Below, piece by piece: positions 10,726 to 22,627 of a stretch of DNA of 64,000 bases (positions are counted from its first letter, which is position 1; the number at the start of each line of letters is the position of its first letter). Position numbers and translations under genes: made by a program. The stretch comes from Marsupella aquatica (lineage: Eukaryota > Marchantiophyta), in assembly GCA_973895155.1 (NCBI GenBank), contig OZ316892.1, positions 4,402,001 to 4,466,000 on the forward strand, given 5' to 3'. The notes below the pieces were generated by a model that worked only from the letters and a program-made list of their open reading frames with translations, did not search any database and was not told the origin of the DNA.

Positions 10726-11732
10726 GTGGTGGGTTCATCCAAACTTCCACTTCTTCTTTTTCCTCATAATTTTCTCTACATTTAATGCAAATCAATGAAG
10801 GTACATTATAAACTCTGATAAATCAATATTTAGGCCACTAAAATAAGGAAAATTCTAAGCTTATTTTCAATCTATTGGCCAATACTGCATTTCAAATGTC
10901 CCAAACTGACAATAATCTCTAACCTGCCCCCCAAACTATTTTTTAATTAGTCAGTGACCTTAACGCGTCAATGCTAACCACTGATGGCCTCCAATTAGCA
11001 CACTGTAACCGTGTGTGGATTACCGCACCGCTCCACGGACCGCTCCCATCCTGCTCATCACCACACCTTGTACAAAAGCTAGTAAATGCAATTGAGGCAG
11101 GAGGGGAGGGTGGGCATGGTGATGGACTGGGATGGGAGGGATGTGGGTTACACTCACTCTGAGAACCCCTCGTTAGAAGATGGGTAACTGTGACCAGCTT
11201 AGAAACTATGGTCAGGTTAGCAAACCACGGTTGGCGAAGAATTCTTCCCAAGCTTCTCAGTCAAGTTTTGGCCAAAGAGCTCGATGAGAACGCTGTTGTT
11301 CAGTTTACGCAGAAACCCTCGATCATTCTTCTGTTGCTTTCGTTTCCGTTCTTTGAGCACATGGTTTGGAGCAGACGGCCCTTCCACTTGGCACCGTCGG
11401 ATCACTAACATTCCGGCTGCGTCGATCCTCTTGCCATGCCACTCGTCTCCTCAGTTTGTGAACGCTTGTTTGTTTCGAGGTCTGGTTTTCAAAACATAGT
11501 CATATTTTTGCAATCCTTTTCTGTGCTTCCACTCGATTATTAACTCTATCAACGAGTTTCGATTGCTCAGGTTTACATGTTTAACACCAGGAAGTTTATC
11601 GATTTGCCCTCGTGTGGACTGTCCTGATTGCTGGCTTGTTGCGCCCGACCTCGACACGCACGCCCAGACTTCAAAGGTGTATTCGATTCGCGGAGTAGTT
11701 TCCAGTTTGGACGCTGAGAAGAAGTGCTCGCT

Positions 11733-11782
11733 GACAAAGTGCTAGGGTTTTGAATTTCCCGAGCATAGAGCGTTGCAAGGTG
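11733..11782 (+). repeat. 50-bp direct repeat, copy 1
   Basis: Starts GACAAAGTGCTAGGG and ends GCGTTGCAAGGTG. Nearly identical to 12548-12597 with one A/C difference. The sequences on either side do not match, so this looks like a recent short duplication or paired element ends. Confidence 0.75.
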
Positions 11783-12547
11783 CGAATAGATCGTCCAGAA
11801 ATTCATCGTAGTTTGAATTTTGGTGGAGTCCAGTACCCCGCAGCGTAAACGAAGTCTTGTTATAAATCTAAACTACTTTCACACAAAGTCTAGTAGACTT
11901 ACAGAGACTCTCTCCACCTTTTCATTTAGGCAGAACGACTCTAAGCAACACGAGCTCTCGCTCATTGGTTGTTAAGAGAGTTGAACAGTGGCTGAAACTC
12001 CTCTCGAAATTATCTGATTCGTCGAGCTTCAGATTTGGAGTTGTCTCGTTGTGAATCTCAACTACAGGCATGAGCGAAGCATGGTAGACCTGACAACTTG
12101 AGTAGGCTATGAGAGGCTATTATCAGATGCTCTCTCCAGACTGATGAACTTATAACTGCGACACAGAATTGATGACTGGAATTTTGTAATTAGTGAACAA
12201 TCATATAAAAGTATTCCTGCACTGATAGCTCTACAGATGTCAGTTAGTGCCGTCTGCTCGAGGGCGCCCTGCGTTTTAACTCGGTTGTTGGTCAGTCTCA
12301 CATATTGTAATGCTGTGATGCACTCCTCGTGCTCTGGTTCCCTTGAGTTTAGGTAACTGGTATATCTCTCTCAATTTCAAGCAGTCCGAGCTAACGTATG
12401 CGCTCGAATTTCCTATTACAGATATGTTGCAGTGGGTAACGAGCTATTTCTGGTGGCGTATAACGGGACCTACCAGAATGTCACACTCCCGGCCCTGGTA
12501 AATATACAACAAGCGCTAGGAGACGCTGGTTGCACAACAAGCGCTGG

Positions 12548-12597
12548 AGACAAAGTGCTAGGGTTTTGAATTTCCCGAGCACAGAGCGTTGCAAGGT
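12548..12597 (+). repeat. 50-bp direct repeat, copy 2
   Basis: Near-identical partner of 11733-11782, 815 bp downstream, about 135 bp before a TATA box. Confidence 0.75.
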
Positions 12598-12730
12598 GAA
12601 GTCCCCGGCTCCGGCTTCCGCAACTGCATCCGCAACTGCCATCGAGAGGTACAAATTGGGTACAACTTTGCTTTAGGACACGTTACTACATGGCTGCTTT
12701 TTCCGTCGTCACAAACCTGCAATTGAACAC

Positions 12731-12740
12731 TATATATATA
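12731..12740 (+). promoter_or_regulatory. TATA box upstream of the hypothetical gene
   Basis: TATATATATA about 195 bp before the ATG at 12935. A start site near 12760-12770 would give a leader of about 170 nt. Seen directly; use inferred. Confidence 0.4.
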
Positions 12741-12934
12741 CACTCCTGGACAATGCCTCGTCTTTACTTTTGGACTAGTGTTTGCACTTCATTGTAACGA
12801 GGGCATGCTCGAGATTGTAATTCTGTTAGGACTTTCTTTCCAGGACTTTCTTGCCGGGACTACCTACGCAAATCAAATGACGTCTACCCTGGTTTGATGT
12901 GACCCGATCTCGAGATTCATGTGTGTTCGAAAAC

Positions 12935-14152
12935 ATGAATTCTTTACGTGTCGGTCATTTCTACAAAGCATGTGCTACGTATCCCACAGAGTTAAACAGT
13001 GTTTCTCCTTTGAAGTCAGATGAGATTCCTCTCATGGATTCTCCCGAGAAAGGCCAACCAATTCGCATCTCAGAGGACACTAACATTTGGTTCGGTAACA
13101 GGGTGGCCAAAGCACATTCGTGCTATTTAGTACAATTTGACCCTTCTGATAATGTCAGTGTTATTTTTTTGGGTACCTCATCTCCTCTGCACCCCCATCG
13201 CTTCGTTCGTGTTTATTCAGCAGGATTAGGAGGTACTGAGGCTCCTCCTGATTGTCTTCTCACTGATCCTCCAAATTCATTTGATGAATCATTCTACCTC
13301 AATATTAGTCATCCTCTTCGCGTGCAGCTTGTGTATGTACCGGCAAGTCGGTCCTTGAACACCCTTAGGAGGGCAACGTTGCCTCTGGGACCCCCACCAC
13401 CTGTGGGTATTAGGGATTTCGTTCAAACCGTGTCATTCTTACCAGGTATTCAACTTGATTTGAGATCAAGAAATGTATTTTGGGCCTTACATAAGGCTTA
13501 TCACCAGGTGAGGCCTAGGAGGAGCCTCGATATATTTGGGAATTCTGACCATAGGTGAGAAGGAGATGGTGGAGGAAGCAGTGGCGGTCGTGGGAGTTCA
13601 GATGGGAGCAGTATTGGATCAGGTGGTGGACTTGGAGGTAACAATAAGTCAACGACGGTAACAGACTGCAGTAAAACTGAAGATGCTCCTTGGGGTCGAA
13701 TTGGGGGTTTTCGAGTTGGTATCGACATACCTCTGGTGACCGAGGCAGTGAATAATTCAGATGAGGACGGCGAGGACGAGGAGGATGAGGGAGTATCTAC
13801 TCCCATTCTTGATGGGAAGATAGTTGTGACGGATTTTGCACAACCCTGTTTTGCTTCTATTGCTGACAAGTTATCTGGTCTATTGCCGTGCAGTCCACCT
13901 GTGTTGTAGCGGATTGAAATGAATGCCTGCCCTGACGTTAGCTGACTCACAAGTTGAGGGTTTCGGAAAAGAAGAGCAAGTAAATCAGTATCATGGGTTC
14001 CTCCACCATCACCAGACGACGTTCTCGACCCACTGTTGGAAGAAGTTGGCGATGTCGACTGGGTGGTAGCCAGGCGGCTGAATTTTGATAGGGCTCTTGT
14101 GCTTGCAGCGAGATTCAGAGGAAAGACCTCCAATGCAATGTGTTGGGGATGA
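12935..14152 (+). CDS. hypothetical protein gene of unknown family, model uncertain
   Basis: From the ATG at 12935 a frame encodes 207 residues to a TGA at 13556-13558. The protein is not low-complexity: it has well-spaced hydrophobic and aromatic residues, a proline run (GPPPP, about residue 165) and ends in a basic stretch. After the TGA the same frame stays open to 13909, with a Gly/Ser-rich linker and then an acidic run of about 15 residues. A third coding-like segment (PPSPDDVLDPLLEEVGDVDW) lies near 13990-14150. Two strong donors, CAG|GTGAGG (13508) and AG|GTGAGA (13555), sit at the first stop, so it may be read through by splicing or may be a true lesion. I do not recognise the family. 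A minus-strand ORF over the same bases is a shadow. Confidence 0.45.
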
Positions 14153-14334
14153 TAGAGGGAACCGCAATTCTACCTCAACTCCCACAGACTACAGCAGGAG
14201 CTCGAGATGACAGAAAGAGTTGTTTGCACTTCATCCCCAATCAGAGTCCTGCCGGCTGCAAACTGCACATCTCTAATACAATTCAGTAGTAGTACAGAGG
14301 AGGCGGAAGAAAGCCACGAGGGAGGAAGGCAGAT

Positions 14335-14416
14335 CGAGAGGCAGATAGGCACCCAAGGTGAATCTAAAATCTCATCGAGAGGCAGATAGGCGCCCAAGGT
14401 GAATCTAAAATCTCAT
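14335..14416 (+). repeat. 41-bp tandem duplication
   Basis: Two copies starting CGAGAGGCAGATAGG and ending AAAATCTCAT, with one A/G difference. Confidence 0.8.
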
Positions 14417-14535
14417 CTCAACAACCTTCGTTTTTTCGGGCGTCGAAGCTTGGAGCTGTAGCCTTTGATCCCAACTTTTCGTCGCTGACTGAGGAAGGTT
14501 CCGGAACTACTCCCGTGGAGCAGAGATGAATTACT

Positions 14536-14598
14536 GTTTGTTTTGGAGTGATACCTGTTGTTGTGGAGTGATACCTGTTGTTTTGGAGTGATACCTGA
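14536..14598 (+). repeat. three 22-bp tandem copies
   Basis: TTTTGGAGTGATACCTG is repeated three times with a single T/G change in the middle copy. Confidence 0.8.
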
Positions 14599-14719
14599 GG
14601 CTGTAGCACATCGTTTCAAGCCAAATTGCTGTTTCCTTCTCCCACCAGAAATTTGTTAGCTGTTCAAATATTGTAGTTGAAGCAGAGACATGTAACATTT
14701 GTCGCTGAAGAGAGTAAAA

Positions 14720-15045
14720 CGAGACTTAAAAGTGCGTCTTGAAACATGCCTCATTGAAGTGAAAGGATATGGGCAAGTTATGAGCAGTGGTGATTCACAT
14801 GGATTGGCATAGGTATGACCCCCTTGTAGCTACCTTACAGAGGTGCACGCTCTGGAGTTGGTCGTCTATAGTCTGTGGATGAGGTGCATGCTCTCGAGTT
14901 GGTCGTCTATTGTCTGTGGATGGGTCAGCTTTAGGTTTCAAGGCAAAAAACAAATGTAGCTTTAAACATGCCTCATTGAAGTGAAAGGACACCGGCCAAT
15001 AATGATTTCAATAATGAGGACTGGTGATTCACTCGGGTTGGCATT
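14720..15045 (+). repeat. nested tandem duplications
   Basis: A segment beginning AAACATGCCTCATTGAAGTG and ending TTGGCAT occurs at about 14740-14810 and 14963-15045. Between them a ~48-bp piece (GAGGTGCAYGCTCT, GTTGGTCGTCTAT, CTGTGGATG) is itself duplicated at 14838-14922. Confidence 0.65.
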
Positions 15046-16080
15046 TTACCTGTTCGATTTCAGTGTGGCAAGCATCCAGGCACTTTCGGAAAGATCGAGG
15101 GGAGTGATAAAAGCTGTGACACAGCTACGATCTATTGGATAACTCCATATATGCCCATATGAATATGACAGATGTGAAGACACTGGGAAACTTAATTTCA
15201 GAATCATGCGGCCTATGCAATCAGCTGGAATATTGAAGCTATCATGTACGCTCCGTGATATAGATTTAAACTTTATCAAACCTTCAGCACCCTGAATATC
15301 TAATCTAACCTTTGATTAATACTTTGAAATTCTACCTAATTTATGAGGATTGGGAAAATTAATTAGTCACTAGCCTCAATGCCCTAAATAGAAATTATCA
15401 TTTTTGAATGATGATAAAAACAATCATGCATCGTTATCATTTTGACCTATATTATGCTTCTTGCCATCCACATAAAGTTTGGTGGGGCTCTACTTCTACA
15501 GGCTTCACTCTAGAAGCCTAAAACTCACCTCTAGCTCACCTGGGGTATTGGTTGTTTTCAATTTTGTTGAGGGTGCTCTTGTAAACAGAGAAATCCTTCC
15601 TCATCCAGAAAAGCCACTTCTCAGTAAAAAACAGAGAAATTCTTGAAAAAAACCTTCATCCTGTTTCATCCTTGGAAAACTTTTAAACTGTGTAATCTAA
15701 ATGATGGCGCTTTTGAGTTTAGAGTTATGAGCTACATCTCTAAGGTGAAAGATGTGCTACGGTACCCAAGGTATTCAATTGCGACGAAGCTATAAAATTA
15801 AGTAGTTCTCGTCCAGGTATACGCTTTCACATCGATCAATCCAGTGTTACAAGCATGAAATCATTCCACAGTTTTGGGAAATTTTGCGGGGCAGTCAGAC
15901 AGTACCAATTTACAGCTTTCTCTATCCCTAATAATGAAGGCTGATGATAGAAAAGGAAAACCCCAAGAACACCCCCAAAACCACCACACCCCACCTGCAA
16001 CATCCTAGAGCTTGGGAAAGGCATGGAAGGAGAGAGGGTGATAAGTCACCCCTTTTTTCTTTTATGCAAACTAGTAATAT
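15046..16080. other. intergenic, no gene seen
   Basis: AT-rich, only short ORFs; no domain or RNA gene recognised. Confidence 0.35.
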
Positions 16081-16084
16081 TCTC

Positions 16085-16330
16085 TATGGGCCTTTGTCAG
16101 AAAGGCTTTATGGGATGGCCCCCAACAAAAGTTTTGTTGCAAACCCCAACTTCATGAGACGGCCCCTACAAAAGTTGTTACAAACTGGACCCCATCCCAT
16201 GAAACACTTTTGTGTCGCATGTTGTTCTAACCATTCTTATAAGGTGTTTTATTTAATATTATCACCAACAACAGCTATTGTGGAAAGTAAAGTCAACCGT
16301 GCTTGAATCACAAACTACACTATTATCTCC
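16085..16330 (+). repeat. dispersed repeat family A, copy 1
   Basis: Shares ordered blocks with 61365-61565: TTTTGTTACAAACT, CTTATAAGG, ATATTATCACCAA, AAGTCAA and ACAAACTACAC. A third, inverted partial copy lies near 62215-62335. The family is probably a non-autonomous transposon. Confidence 0.55.
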
Positions 16331-16765
16331 TCGGCCCCTAGTTGTCCAGTTTGCTGCCCTAATTTAATCCTGATGCGGGTCCCTGTCCGATCAGTGGGGG
16401 GCCTCACCCTGAAATGGGTTAATCACAATGAATGTATGTCACTATTATGGCGTTTCAAAGTCTAATGTTAGCAAGACAAGGCCCTTCCATAACTTCAGTA
16501 TTATGGGAACTGCCATAAAATTATGGCAGCCGATCTTCAGCTACCGTAAGGAAAGCCCGCAGGCTCAACACTTAGCCCATAAATTTCCTGCAACTTTAGG
16601 CGCAAATTCTAAAATCCAGAAATCCGGAAAGTTGCAGCTGAAGGCACGTCAGGTTGCACCAGACATCCTGATGACTGCTGCATTTGAGGCGACAGATGAT
16701 CAAGAATGTAGAAAAAAACATATATGCTATGAAGACAGGTGAGACCAAAACTTCTCCTGCCTTAT

Positions 16766-16783
16766 GGGGGGGGGGGGGGGGGG
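16766..16783. repeat. poly(G) run, 18 G
   Basis: An uninterrupted G homopolymer. The exact length may be affected by sequencing. It lies next to the repeat block at 16820-17125. Confidence 0.8.
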
Positions 16784-16819
16784 AGTTCAATGTTACTCCC
16801 CCCTCCCGTTTGTTGAAGG

Positions 16820-17125
16820 CATGCTTGGGATTGAATGGAGTTAGGATATATCACAAATTCATAACTTTCACTAACTTTGACCAGCTGACCCAGCTTGAGA
16901 GGCCTTGGGACTGAATGGAGTTATGGGATATAATTATCATAAATAGATAACTTTCACGAACTTACTTTCATGAACTTTGACCCAGCTGACCCAGCTTTGG
17001 GAGGCCCTGGGACTGAATGGGAGTTATGGGGATATTCCACAAATCCATAACTTTCACTAACTTGGACCCAACTTTGAGAGGCACTATTGGGGACCACACT
17101 AAAATGACCCAGCTTTGAGAGGCCC
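16820..17125 (+). repeat. about three degenerate ~100-120 bp tandem copies
   Basis: Repeats share GACTGAATGGAGTTA, ATAACTTTCACTAACTT, TTTGACCCAGCTGACCCAGC and TTTGAGAGGCC, with indels between copies. Confidence 0.7.
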
Positions 17126-17668
17126 TTCTTTATTGGGGTGTGGAGAGACTACTATAAAATGAGTAAACGAAGAACGAAGATGTTTGTGTCCGACATCGTC
17201 CTCGACTGCATTCAGTACCAGGCATGCCTTTTCACCTTGATCGAACCCCCCACAACAGCAGTGGGAGAGCTCCGTCGCAAAAATCATGAAACCTCGAAGC
17301 TCTAAAACATTCTCAAGATCTGGGCGACGACCACGCGACTGGTCAGCTCTGTGAAGAAAGAAGGCTTGAGATCGTCTGCGTCTGTGGGGACGCAAAAATT
17401 GCGAGAGTCTAAGCCAATTGTCGGCACTACTGTAGAAAGAAGGCGTCATGAGAGTTGACATCGAACTGCGTGAATCGAGATGTGCTCTTCTCACAGAGAC
17501 TCACAGAGAGAGACAGAGAGAACGAGAAAGCGAAAGAGAAAGAGAAACAGAGCACATCTGTACATGGAGTTTTAGGTCTCACAGGCTTTAGTTCAATTTC
17601 TACTTAGTGTCTTTGCACTGACTTTGCACGATTGGGCTTTGGCCGTGATGTACCCTTCCTCGCTTGAA

Positions 17669-17788
17669 CCTGTTTGGGAATCAGTGCACATTCGAAGTAT
17701 TTCGTTCATGAATTCGAAGCCGCTTGCACCTGTTTGGGAATCAGCGCACATTCAAAGTATTTCGTTCATGAATTCGAAGCTATGGGGG
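17669..17788 (+). repeat. 60-bp tandem duplication in the adaptin leader
   Basis: CCTGTTTGGGAATCAG through CATGAATTCGAAGC occurs twice, period 60 bp, ending about 90 bp before the adaptin start codon. Confidence 0.8.
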
Positions 17789-17875
17789 GATTGTTGAAGA
17801 CCGAGACTGCCGAGCTGACGGGAAAGAAGTGGGTGGATGTCCGGAGAGGCTGTTGGAAGAGGAGGCCGCGGCAAT

Positions 17876-20515
17876 ATGGCTGCTACTATCATCGAATCGT
17901 TTTTTCAGCGGAGCTTGGAAGATGTGGTCAAGGGGTTACGGGTGCAGATGATAGGCGAGGCCGCGTTTCTCTCCAAAGTGCTGGATGAGATCAGGAGAGA
18001 AATTAAGTCGACGGATGTGAACACCAAAGCTGTGGCCCTGCAGAAACTCACCTACCTGAACATGCTGCAGGGGACGGACATGGACTGGACCGCGTTCCAC
18101 GTCGTAGAGGCTATGAGCATGCCGAAGTTCTCCGTCAAGAAACTCGGCTATTTGGCCGCATCTCAGAGCTTCAATGAATCGACGGACGTTCTCCTCTTGA
18201 TCACCAATCTCCTGCGCAAAGATTTCGGCGGAAAGAGCGATCATGAAGCCAGTCTGGCCATCGAGTGCCTCAGCCGCATCGCAACGGCCGACCTTGCGCG
18301 GGACCTATTGCCCGAGCTGTTCAACATCCTTGGCGGAAGTCGAGCATTTGTCAAGAAAAAAGCGACAGTCGCTCTATCGCGCGTCTTCACTCAATACCCG
18401 GACGCCATCAGAGTGGCGCTCAAATGTTTAATCGAGAAACTCAGCGATACCGATCCCTCGGTCGTCACAGCAGCCATTAGCCTGCTCTGTGATTTGGCAA
18501 TGAAAATCCAAAGCCATTCCTTCCACTGGCTCCCGAATTGTATAACCTTCTCGTTCGCAATCCAAGCACTTGGCTATGCATCAAGCTTGTCAAAATGTTA
18601 GGGGCGCTGGTCTCTCTCGAGCCCAGGCTCGGGAAGAAGATTGAGGAACCGATTTGCAACATCATGAGGGATTCACGGGCCACGTCTTTGCTACTGGAGT
18701 GCATTCAATCAGTGAGCTCTGGCTTGACACAACCGAAAGGGGCCGTGCTGTTGTGCGTGGAGAAACTGACCGAGCTTCTGAAAGAGGATGACACAAATGT
18801 GAAGTACCTGTGCCTCCGGGCTCTCGCGAATCTGATGCCTGTCCACCCCTGGGCTTTAGAAAGGAACAATGAGGCCATTTCCAAGTGCCTCAATCATAAG
18901 GACCCCAGCATCCAGAAGGGTGCTCGCCGCCTTATTATTGGGATGGTTGATGAGGAAAATGTGATACCCACTGTCCGTGTCTTGCTGCAGTGTGCATTCA
19001 AGTCTGATGCAGACTCATGCAACGAGATCTTGTCCAACATTCTGTCGACCTGTAGCGCTGACGATTACCTCTTGATTTCAGACTTTTCATGGTATGTGTC
19101 CACCCTTACGGAGATGGCTCGCATTCCTAATTGTGACCGTGGCAATGGAGATGAGATAGGGCGGCAGCTCGTTGATATTGGGCTCAGGGTTAAGGAGGCG
19201 AATGCTGATGTTTTGAGAGCAGGGCGAGATTTGCTCTTGGATGGTCCCCTGTTGGGTCGAGATCGTGCTTCTGGATCTGTTCAAGGGGTGCTCAAAGCTG
19301 CGGCATGGATTGCAGGAGAGTATAATGTTGCCTGCTGTGTTGATCCCTCTGAATTAGTCCAAGCTCTTCTTCAGCCACGAGCCGTGTCTTTACCTGCGTC
19401 TGTGCGTGCCCTTTATGTACAGGCAGTCTTGAAAGTTTTTGTTCATTCCTGGCCAAGACGTTTTGATGATGGTGGCAAAGTGTTGTCAATTAACACCACA
19501 GGCATGGCAGACTCCACTCATACGCTTACTGAGAAATTATCTGGTGATGGTAGATTTCTTAGAGGGGGCAGAGCTTACTGCTGTCAGACAATCTTCGCCT
19601 GTAGTAGAATTGGAGGGATCAGAAGGAGATTTTGAAACACTGCAGAGCCCTGGAGATCCATCGACAAGCATTTAGAGCAGAGGACTCAAACAAAGGAACG
19701 GCAAAGGGTAAAACCATCACTACTTGATTTTCAGAATAGCAGTAGTGCTGTGAATTTCTTGAAAGAAGAAAGAGGAATAGGTGCAGGTGCAGAGAAAGAT
19801 ATAACAAATGTGAAGATGGAGCAACAAACAGGTTTCCTTGGGTTTTTGGAACCCACGTTCCAATTAATTGCAGAGAGCATAACAGCATTGGGGAAAAGTT
19901 TGGACGTCGAAATTCAGGAAAGGGCTTGCAATCTGCTCAGCCTGCTTCAAGTCATCAAGGACGACATTTCTACTAGCTTTGCGTACCCCTCTGACAAAAG
20001 ATAAAATTCTTCAAAAGATCGAGTACTGGATGGTCTGTTGGTCCGTGGACTTTAGTCCAGTGTGTTTGCATGCGCAGGGCAAAGTAACTGCTCCCGAGGG
20101 GCTAATTCTGGAAAACCTGGATTCTTTAGGACCACCGAACCCAAGAGATAGAGACGACGCAGTAGATGATAGTGTTGTGATCGAAGGAGAAGCAGCTTTC
20201 CACGAATTTAGGGAAGGACGAAACGTTTTCTCTTTTCAGGGTGAGAGCAGCCCGTCGTCAGGACTTGGAGAGAGTTCAGCGTTGTTGGCACAACATCAGC
20301 AACGTCATCAGAATTTCTATCTTCCTAGTGAAGGAAAGTCAGTAGCGAATAAGTCTTTTGAATACCCCCCTCCTGTAGTGACATATCGAGATTCCGAGCA
20401 ATCACCATACCCGGGTCCCAACAAGTTTTTGTCAAATATTCACAGAGGCCTACATCCGTGGACATTTGGAGCGATGTCGAGGAGTCTCCCAGATTCACGG
20501 CTTGAAAGAACCTAG
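17876..20515 (+). pseudogene. AP3D: AP-3 complex delta adaptin, full length but frameshifted
   Basis: AP-3 delta is a large subunit of the AP-3 adaptor that sorts cargo to the vacuole. I take the ATG at 17876 because MAATIIESFFQRSLEDVV matches the family N-terminus; an in-frame ATG at 17837 adds 13 residues. The adaptin N-domain is well conserved (LDEIRREIKSTD, ALQKLTYL, FHVVE, AASQSF, LLLITNLLRKD, LEPRLGKKI). The stretch of about 880 codons matches the usual length of plant delta adaptins, with no intron needed. Breaks: a one-base deletion in an A run near 18503-18506, a frame change between about 19540 and 19675, a TAA near 20002, and another shift near 20050. The C-terminal AP-3 delta motif (LLAQHQQRHQNFYLPSE) is still readable. 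Clustered errors in the assembly are the alternative. Confidence 0.85.
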
Positions 20516-20559
20516 GCTCTTCCACCGTATTATTGACATCATCTTCTGATCATCTTATT

Positions 20560-20900
20560 TGGGTAATGCGTCTCAGCAGTCCTGTTCTCGCTTCCCATTC
20601 CTCCAGCCGGTCAGCGTGACTGGATTGAACCATAACTAGGATTATTGCTCTCTCAGTCTTGGTCCCCACCAATCACGTTATACAACCGTCCTTCCCCGGT
20701 TTGGACTTGCCCGGCCAATGGAGCCTCTAGAGCCCATCAAACGGCAAGTCGTCACCTGGACCGTCTAGGACACCCAATGCCGATTGCCCGGCTCTTCCCG
20801 GCCCGGCCATAACCTCCAGTCGCCGGCCCTTCCCTGATGCTCCCCAGGAAAACCCCGGGCCCGACCTCCCCGGCCTATCCCCCCCGGCAAAATTTACTTT
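20560..20900. other. GC-rich CCGG-laden stretch
   Basis: A locally GC-rich block with many CCCGG/CCGGC words and no open frame of note, between the adaptin pseudogene and the AT-rich satellite. Composition differs sharply from both sides. Confidence 0.45.
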
Positions 20901-21597
20901 ACCACCAGAGATGCTCTATTTGGGTAAATTGATTTTTTTTTAATTTGTATTTGCTTTGCCACCAAAGATGCTCTGTTTGCCATCACATTTATATTTGTAT
21001 TTACAAATATATTGCTTTTTGTATTACAAAGGAGCCATTTGTTGTTTTTGTATGTTCAGCAAGATTGGTTGTCTCTCCACAATTGCAGAATTTACCACTG
21101 GTGACAATCATGGAGGAGGGTAATTGGTGATTTTTTTTAAATTTTTTTTTTACTTTGTCACCAAAGATGCTCTATTTGGGTTTTAGTTCACCAAGATTGG
21201 CTGTCTCTCCAGAATTGCAGAACTACTGGTGACAGTCATGGTGGAGTAATTGCTTTTTTTATTTTATCTACTTTGTCATCAAAGATGCTCTATTTGGGAT
21301 TTCTTTTTTGATTTTTATTTACGTTGCCACCAAATATGCTCTGTTTGACCACATTTATATTTGTATAAATAAGTCACGGTTTTGTATATAGACTACAGGT
21401 TCTATAATATAACCATAGAAACCATATCAGAAAAGTGTGGCATACTCCCTCTGGGGTTGACAGGATAGTGGTGTACACTCACTCTTAGACACTGGATGTT
21501 TGTTCAAAAACATCCAAAATTGCAAAGCTACTGGTGACAATCATGGAGCATGGTGATTTTGTTTTTCATTTTTTAAGCATTTGTCACTAAATATGTT
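20900..21597 (+). repeat. ~200-bp satellite, left part
   Basis: Degenerate units contain CACCAAAGATGCTCTATTTGG, a T-rich run, TTTATATTTGTAT, AAGATTGGCTGTCTCTCC, AGAATTGCAGAAC and GGTGACAATCATGGAG in order. The array stops where the copia LTR begins and resumes at about 27392, so one satellite was split by the insertion. Confidence 0.75.
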
Positions 21598-21603
21598 GTA
21601 ATT

Positions 21604-21885
21604 GATATTTCTCTAGTCTTGTGATTCATGAGCTAACTACAGTTAGGCTAACTTGGGTTAGGACTTAGCTAATGTTAGCGGTAGTGCTATTGTGTATATA
21701 GCCAGGGCTGATGCCAGACCCTGGTGAAACTTAGACTCATTGTTACGGAGCTAGTTGAGAGATAGGGAGAGCTTGTGCTATGGATGCTTGGTATGGTCGG
21801 TCGGCCTAGAGTGCAGTAAAGCTCTTGTGTGTTCCCGTGGACGTAGCCTCATGTGGAGGTGAACCACGTATCTCTCTGTATCGAC
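21604..21885 (+). repeat. 5' LTR of copia element
   Basis: Pairs with 27073-27346. I count eight substitutions, all transitions, plus one 8-bp indel (CAGTAAAG present here, absent in the 3' copy). Confidence 0.88.
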
Positions 21886-22627
21886 CGCCCGGACCTTCTT
21901 GCAGTCGTGGAGTCGCGGCTATAGTCGCCTTTTTTTGGGGCCCTTGCCTGTACCCGGTTGCTTACGCAGCCATCTCGTGTATTGCCCCAGCCCAGCCCTA
22001 CGCCTTCCCGCACTCGCCCATGTACCCCCATCTTTTTCCGGCCCCCATGTCCTGTAGGCCCGCTGGTCCGCCTCGCGTATGCGCGTTTTTATGCGTATAT
22101 TTAGTTAAGGGGCTTTAAGCACCCCCTTTAAAGCGCTTTTAATAGCATGTTTTTACTCCCTCTTGTTTATCTTGGTGCCGGGACCTGCCACCCTCTGTTT
22201 TAACCCCTCCGACAAGGGGAACGGCCCCCTGTGAGACCTGCTGTACTATGTGGGAATATTCCTGAAAAACAGAGAGCTGTTTTTTTGGCCGTCCGACAAA
22301 GATTCCGTCCACCGAACAGTAATTTTTTTGGTTCTTTTTTGGCGAGGACGTTGCCATTGGAGTTAGCAAGGCGGCGCACCAATCACATTGCAATTCTGAC
22401 GACGGGTTGTACTGGGTATTTTGGTTATTCTCCGAGGTGGTCAAAACGGGGAAGTTTCCCAAGGTTTTACCCACCCCGATCGCAATTTGAATAACTTTTC
22501 CGTCGAATTTTGATTTTGATTTTGGCTTTCAGTATTGGACTCCTAGCTTCGTGGGCTACGCGGTGGTGTTGAGTTTTGAGTTTTGTGAGAAGTTTCAAAA
22601 AAAGACGTTTTTTCGTGATTGTTTCAT

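Noticed and set aside
13501-14133. 210-codon minus-strand ORF rich in Ser and Pro
   Set aside because: It lies opposite a plus-strand frame with better protein character; its composition mirrors the Gly/Ser and acidic runs on the plus strand.
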